Shown here: one piece after another, positions 61,798 to 64,000 of the stretch
Position numbering within the stretch: position 1 is the first letter of the stretch
How the letters are laid out: each line of letters begins with the position of its first letter
Source: Chitinimonas arctica
Lineage (GTDB): Bacteria > Pseudomonadota > Gammaproteobacteria > Burkholderiales > Chitinimonadaceae
DNA: 64,000 nt
Assembly (NCBI RefSeq): GCF_007431345.1
Contig: NZ_CP041730.1
Location: 2,542,001 to 2,606,000, forward strand
Direction: 5' to 3'
Position numbers and translations under genes: made by a program
Notes under the pieces: generated by a model
Told to the model about the DNA's origin: nothing
Seen by the model: the letters and a program-made list of their open reading frames with translations, nothing else
Databases searched by the model: none

Positions 61798-61983
61798 CTA
61801 GGAATTAAATGATTTCGGCCACCCCTCGAATATAGCCAAAAGGTTGTCGGACAAAGGCGTGTCGAAATCTTCGGCAATTCGGATTTTTCCTTTCAGGGCA
61901 CCAGGCTTCCTGACAGGTTTTCCAGCCTGCACCGAGACAGGTTTAGCAGTAGGTTTACCTGCTTTTGCAGTCATGCTTTCCAA
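61798..61983 (-). pseudogene. C-terminal remnant of a Phd/YefM-type antitoxin
   Basis: The 61-codon frame ends GALKGKIRIAEDFDTPLSDNLLAIFEG (shown for identification as GKIRIAEDFDTPLSDNLL). This is the toxin-binding tail of Phd/YefM antitoxins, and AKAGKPTAKPVSVQAGKP before it matches their ARAGKPVARLVP strand. The DNA-binding N-terminus is missing: upstream in frame the sequence turns into a tnpB-like tail and then the IS630 end. No toxin gene is adjacent. The product is probably not functional. Confidence 0.55.
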
Positions 61984-62091
61984 TTGTATAGTTGCTTCGG
62001 TGGGTTCTTGGCCCGACGTCTCGACTTCAGGCGAAGTATCTGCACAAGCTAACCGGGCGTGTCCCGCCCTTAGAATATTGATCGCGTCGAC
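61984..62091 (-). pseudogene. tnpB (IS605 OrfB) C-terminal remnant, distal part
   Basis: In frame with the antitoxin tail, the minus strand reads VDAINILRAGHARLACADTS followed by GQEPTEATI. This is the usual C-terminal end of IS200/IS605-family TnpB proteins, whose third RuvC Asp lies in a D-x-x-AINILRAGH context. The piece is cut at 62092 by the IS630 insertion and continues on the other side at 63276. Confidence 0.48.
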
Positions 62092-62093
62092 TA

Positions 62094-63273
62094 GTGTGGT
62101 GTACCTGAAATAGCATTAATTAATAACTTTGCCTGCACGAGCAATGGCCTCAAGGATTGAATCTGCGCTTTTGCGCCATACAAAGGGCTTCGGGTTGGTG
62201 TTGTGGATGTCCAAGTAGTGGCGGATTGACTGCTCTAGATCGGCGACGCTGCTGTGGGCACTACGCTTGATCCACTTCTCACTGATTTGTGAGAAAAAAC
62301 GCTCCACAAGGTTGAGCCAGGAGGCCGAAGTTGGCGTGAAGTGCAGATGGTAGCGTGGCCTGCTGGCGAACCAGGCACGCACCTTCTCCGTCTTGTGCGT
62401 CCCGTAATTGTCCATGATCAGGTGGATATCCAGGTCTGCCGGTACGCTTGCGTCGATGGTATTGAGGAACTGCAGAAATTCGACGCTCCGGTGGCGACGT
62501 TTGAGTTGGCCAATGACCTTGCCAGTGGCCACATCCAGAGCTGCGAACAGCGAAGTCGTCCCGTGCCGCTTGTAATCGTGTGTCCGGGTTTCTGCTTTGC
62601 CGAACGTAAGCGGAAGTGAAGGCTGCGTTCTATCCAGTGCCTGAATCTGGCTCTTCTCATCCACGCAGAGCACCAAGGCACGATCCGGCGGGGCGAGGTA
62701 CAAGCCCACCACATCGCGGACCTTATCGACAAAATTCGGATCGGTGGAAAACTTGAACGTCTCCAGCCGATGGGGCTTGAGCCCGAACGCGTGCCAAATG
62801 CGCTGCACTGTGGACGCCGACACGCCTGTTGCCTTGCTCATCGTGCGCACGCTCCAGTGCGTCGCGTCAGTAGGCTTACTGTTCCGGACACGATCAATCA
62901 CCGCCTGAACGTGTTCGTCTAGCACCGTGCGAGGCCGCCCCGACCTCGGTGCATCGGTCAGCCCTGCCAGACCATACGACTCGTACCGACGACGCCACCT
63001 TGAGACGGTCTGCGCAGTGGTATCCAGCCGCTTCGCGATCTCTTTGCCTCCTTCGCCGTCAGCACAACTGAGCACAATCTGAATTCGTAGCTTCTCATCG
63101 GCCGGCGCCTTGCGCAGCGCCAAACGTGCATTCAGCTCTCTGCGCTGCTCTTCGGATAGTTCCAGCTTCTTGATCGGGCGGCCCGTTCTGGTCATCGTCA
63201 TAGTCTCCATGAGCTATTGAACTACGACAATTATACCAAATATTTAATTAATTCTACTTTTGAGACGCCACAC
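62094..63273. mobile_element. IS630-family insertion sequence
   Basis: The 1180-base element is flanked by TA on both sides (62092-62093 and 63274-63275), the target duplication of IS630/Tc1-type elements; removing it restores a CTAG site. Imperfect inverted repeats of about 32 bases start GTGTGGTGT at the left and GTGTGGCGT (complement) at the right, and share the inner AATTAATTAA. It carries one intact transposase gene and looks complete and recent. Confidence 0.9.
62116..63210 (-). CDS. IS630-family DDE transposase
   Basis: The 364-residue protein has an N-terminal HTH (GKEIAKRLDTTAQTVSRWRR), a second HTH-like part (RTMSKATGVSASTVQRIW) and the DDE catalytic domain with ALVLCVDEKSQIQALDRTQP, IHLIMDNYGTHKTEKVRAWF and SWLNLVERFFSQIS. 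All three acidic residues are present, with no frameshift, so the element could be active. Start ATG 63210; a second in-frame ATG three codons later is possible. Confidence 0.96.
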   Translation of the reverse strand: METMTMTRTGRPIKKLELSEEQRRELNARLALRKAPADEKLRIQIVLSCADGEGGKEIAKRLDTTAQTVSRWRRRYESYGLAGLTDAPRSGRPRTVLDEHVQAVIDRVRNSKPTDATHWSVRTMSKATGVSASTVQRIWHAFGLKPHRLETFKFSTDPNFVDKVRDVVGLYLAPPDRALVLCVDEKSQIQALDRTQPSLPLTFGKAETRTHDYKRHGTTSLFAALDVATGKVIGQLKRRHRSVEFLQFLNTIDASVPADLDIHLIMDNYGTHKTEKVRAWFASRPRYHLHFTPTSASWLNLVERFFSQISEKWIKRSAHSSVADLEQSIRHYLDIHNTNPKPFVWRKSADSILEAIARAGKVIN

Positions 63274-63275
63274 TA

Positions 63276-63351
63276 GATCAGCGACATCACAGGATATGGG
63301 AATGAATCTGCTGGACGCCGGCTTTCGCTTTTTTACAGTTGCTGTTGAATT
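63276..63351 (-). pseudogene. tnpB remnant, proximal part beyond the IS630
   Basis: On the minus strand the frame joining the other remnant reads RKPASSRFIPISCDVADL and then, across the insertion site, VDAINILRAG. It resembles the degraded zinc-ribbon and RuvC-III region of TnpB (F-x-C-x-x-C-G-x-x-x-x-AD-x-x-x-AINIL). Stops appear upstream at 63352 and beyond. The stretch 63352-63474 shows no further support for a gene. Confidence 0.42.
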
Positions 63352-63474
63352 TCACCTTGCGGCTCATCGCCCGCTGCGCGACGCAAGGTGGTTTCATACC
63401 ATTTGAAGCTGTTGAGCGACGCGTTGCATGGCGGGAGTTATACGCTTGGTCCAGAGGTGGAGCGGACGGCGTTT

Positions 63475-64000
63475 TCATATTGCCGCAAAGGCTAGCCACC
63501 GCTCCACTTCCTCCCGCTGCTGCGCCAAACTCCCCAAGATGGCTTCGACCGCATCCGCCCCAGCCACGAAGCGCAGCGGCGGTTCGGCTTCCTCCGCCAA
63601 TTTCAGCAGGGCTGCCGCCAATTTGGCAGGATCGCCGGGTTGGTGGTGGTTGTAGCGGTCGAAGGTAGTGCGAATATTGGCGGATGCCTGGGCATAGTCC
63701 GCGATCGCGTGGCTGCCGTAACGCACCGAACTGGCATCCAGAAAATCGGTACGGACAAAGCCCGGTTCGACCAAGGTGAGGTGGATACCGAAGGGCGCCA
63801 ATTCGGCTGCCAGCGATTCGCTATAGCCCTCCACGGCGAACTTGCTGGCGCAGTAGATCGAGGCGCCCGCAAAGCCCAGCACGCCGCCCATCGAGGAGAA
63901 GTTGAACACCCGGCCGCTACGTTGCCGCCGCATGACCGGCAATACCGCGCGGCAGACATGCATCGTGCCGAAAACATTGGTGGCGAACTGCCGCTCGATC
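63475..64000 (-). CDS. Short-chain dehydrogenase/reductase, partial at window edge
   Basis: The gene runs off the right edge; its start is not seen. The visible 174 residues contain the SDR core: FATNVFGTMHVCRAVLP, the catalytic Ser in GRVFNFSSMGGVLG, the YCASKFAVEGYSES motif (Tyr-x-x-x-Lys) and the LVEPGFVRTDF segment after it. The C-terminal extension (DPAKLAAALLKLAEEAEPPL, RFVAGADAVEAILG) is typical of classical SDRs annotated as oxidoreductases. The substrate is unknown. Confidence 0.92.
   Translation of the reverse strand, partial: IERQFATNVFGTMHVCRAVLPVMRRQRSGRVFNFSSMGGVLGFAGASIYCASKFAVEGYSESLAAELAPFGIHLTLVEPGFVRTDFLDASSVRYGSHAIADYAQASANIRTTFDRYNHHQPGDPAKLAAALLKLAEEAEPPLRFVAGADAVEAILGSLAQQREEVERWLAFAAI

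Noticed and set aside
61798..62100. Working toxin-antitoxin pair after the RTX gene
   Set aside because: Only the antitoxin tail is present, with no DNA-binding part and no toxin gene.
63287..63499. 70-codon minus-strand frame next to the IS630
   Set aside because: It is in a different frame from the tnpB remnant, lacks a family likeness, and lies in evidently degraded sequence.

Overview
The window is about 62-65% G+C by eye and reads as chromosomal DNA of a betaproteobacterium, most likely a Neisseriales relative (Chromobacteriaceae or Chitinibacteraceae type). This rests on gene order and content: zapA - 6S RNA - 5-formyl-THF cyclo-ligase, ubiK - glnK - amtB, hemL beside thiD/thiE with rubredoxin, purE-purK-purC, a tol-pal cluster next to ruvCAB, and dksA. 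No 16S gene is present, so the genus is an inference.

Layout. 1-5.3 kb: a cobalamin-binding protein fragment, a ZapB-like protein and zapA, 6S RNA, folate enzyme, CDF transporter, EVE protein, TauE exporter and prolyl aminopeptidase. 5.4-7.9 kb: ubiK facing a nitrogen-regulated glnK-amtB operon with a sigma-54 promoter and an NtrC-like site. 7.9-12 kb: purEKC and an EAL/HDOD regulator. 12-13 kb: a small AT-richer island (GNAT-like protein plus 66-aa peptide). 13-18.2 kb: a minus-strand haem-related block (rubredoxin, J-like protein, M48 protease, hemJ, CYTH, hemL, methyltransferase-like). 18.3-19.8 kb: thiD-thiE. 20-21.2 kb: an orphan Pro-rich protein with three PPxY motifs. 21.3-29.7 kb: minus-strand tolQ-traB-tolR-tolA-(TolA-C lipoprotein)-tolB-pal-cpoB and ruvC-ruvA-ruvB. 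29.7-37.7 kb: PAS protein, TonB-like protein, cytochrome c, dksA, aroG, a Suv3-type RNA helicase, an orphan lipoyl/E3-binding-like protein and gloA. 38 kb: two tRNA-Lys genes, then a hipBA toxin-antitoxin locus. 40.7-43.2 kb: two orphans and alkB.

43.4-61.8 kb is an exported-protein region: a Slam-like outer-membrane protein with a FecR-domain partner (both broken by one-base shifts in G/C runs), a subtilisin-like protease, a glycosyltransferase, and a 9.9-kb gene for a 3314-residue RTX protein. The RTX protein starts with a phage-lysozyme-like domain. A small secreted protein is encoded 20 bases upstream of it, as a toxin-immunity pair would be. No type I secretion genes lie in the window. 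61.8-63.4 kb is a mobile-element scar: an IS630 element inside a probable tnpB remnant fused to an antitoxin tail. The window ends in a short-chain dehydrogenase.

The strongest candidates for undescribed biology are the RTX-lysozyme/secreted-protein pair, the Slam-like/FecR cassette, the PPxY protein, the modified tol operon, and ruvC, which seems to start at AUC. Three genes (EVE, Slam-like, FecR) each lack one base in a G or C run. That pattern fits either phase variation or homopolymer sequencing error, and the sequence alone cannot decide.
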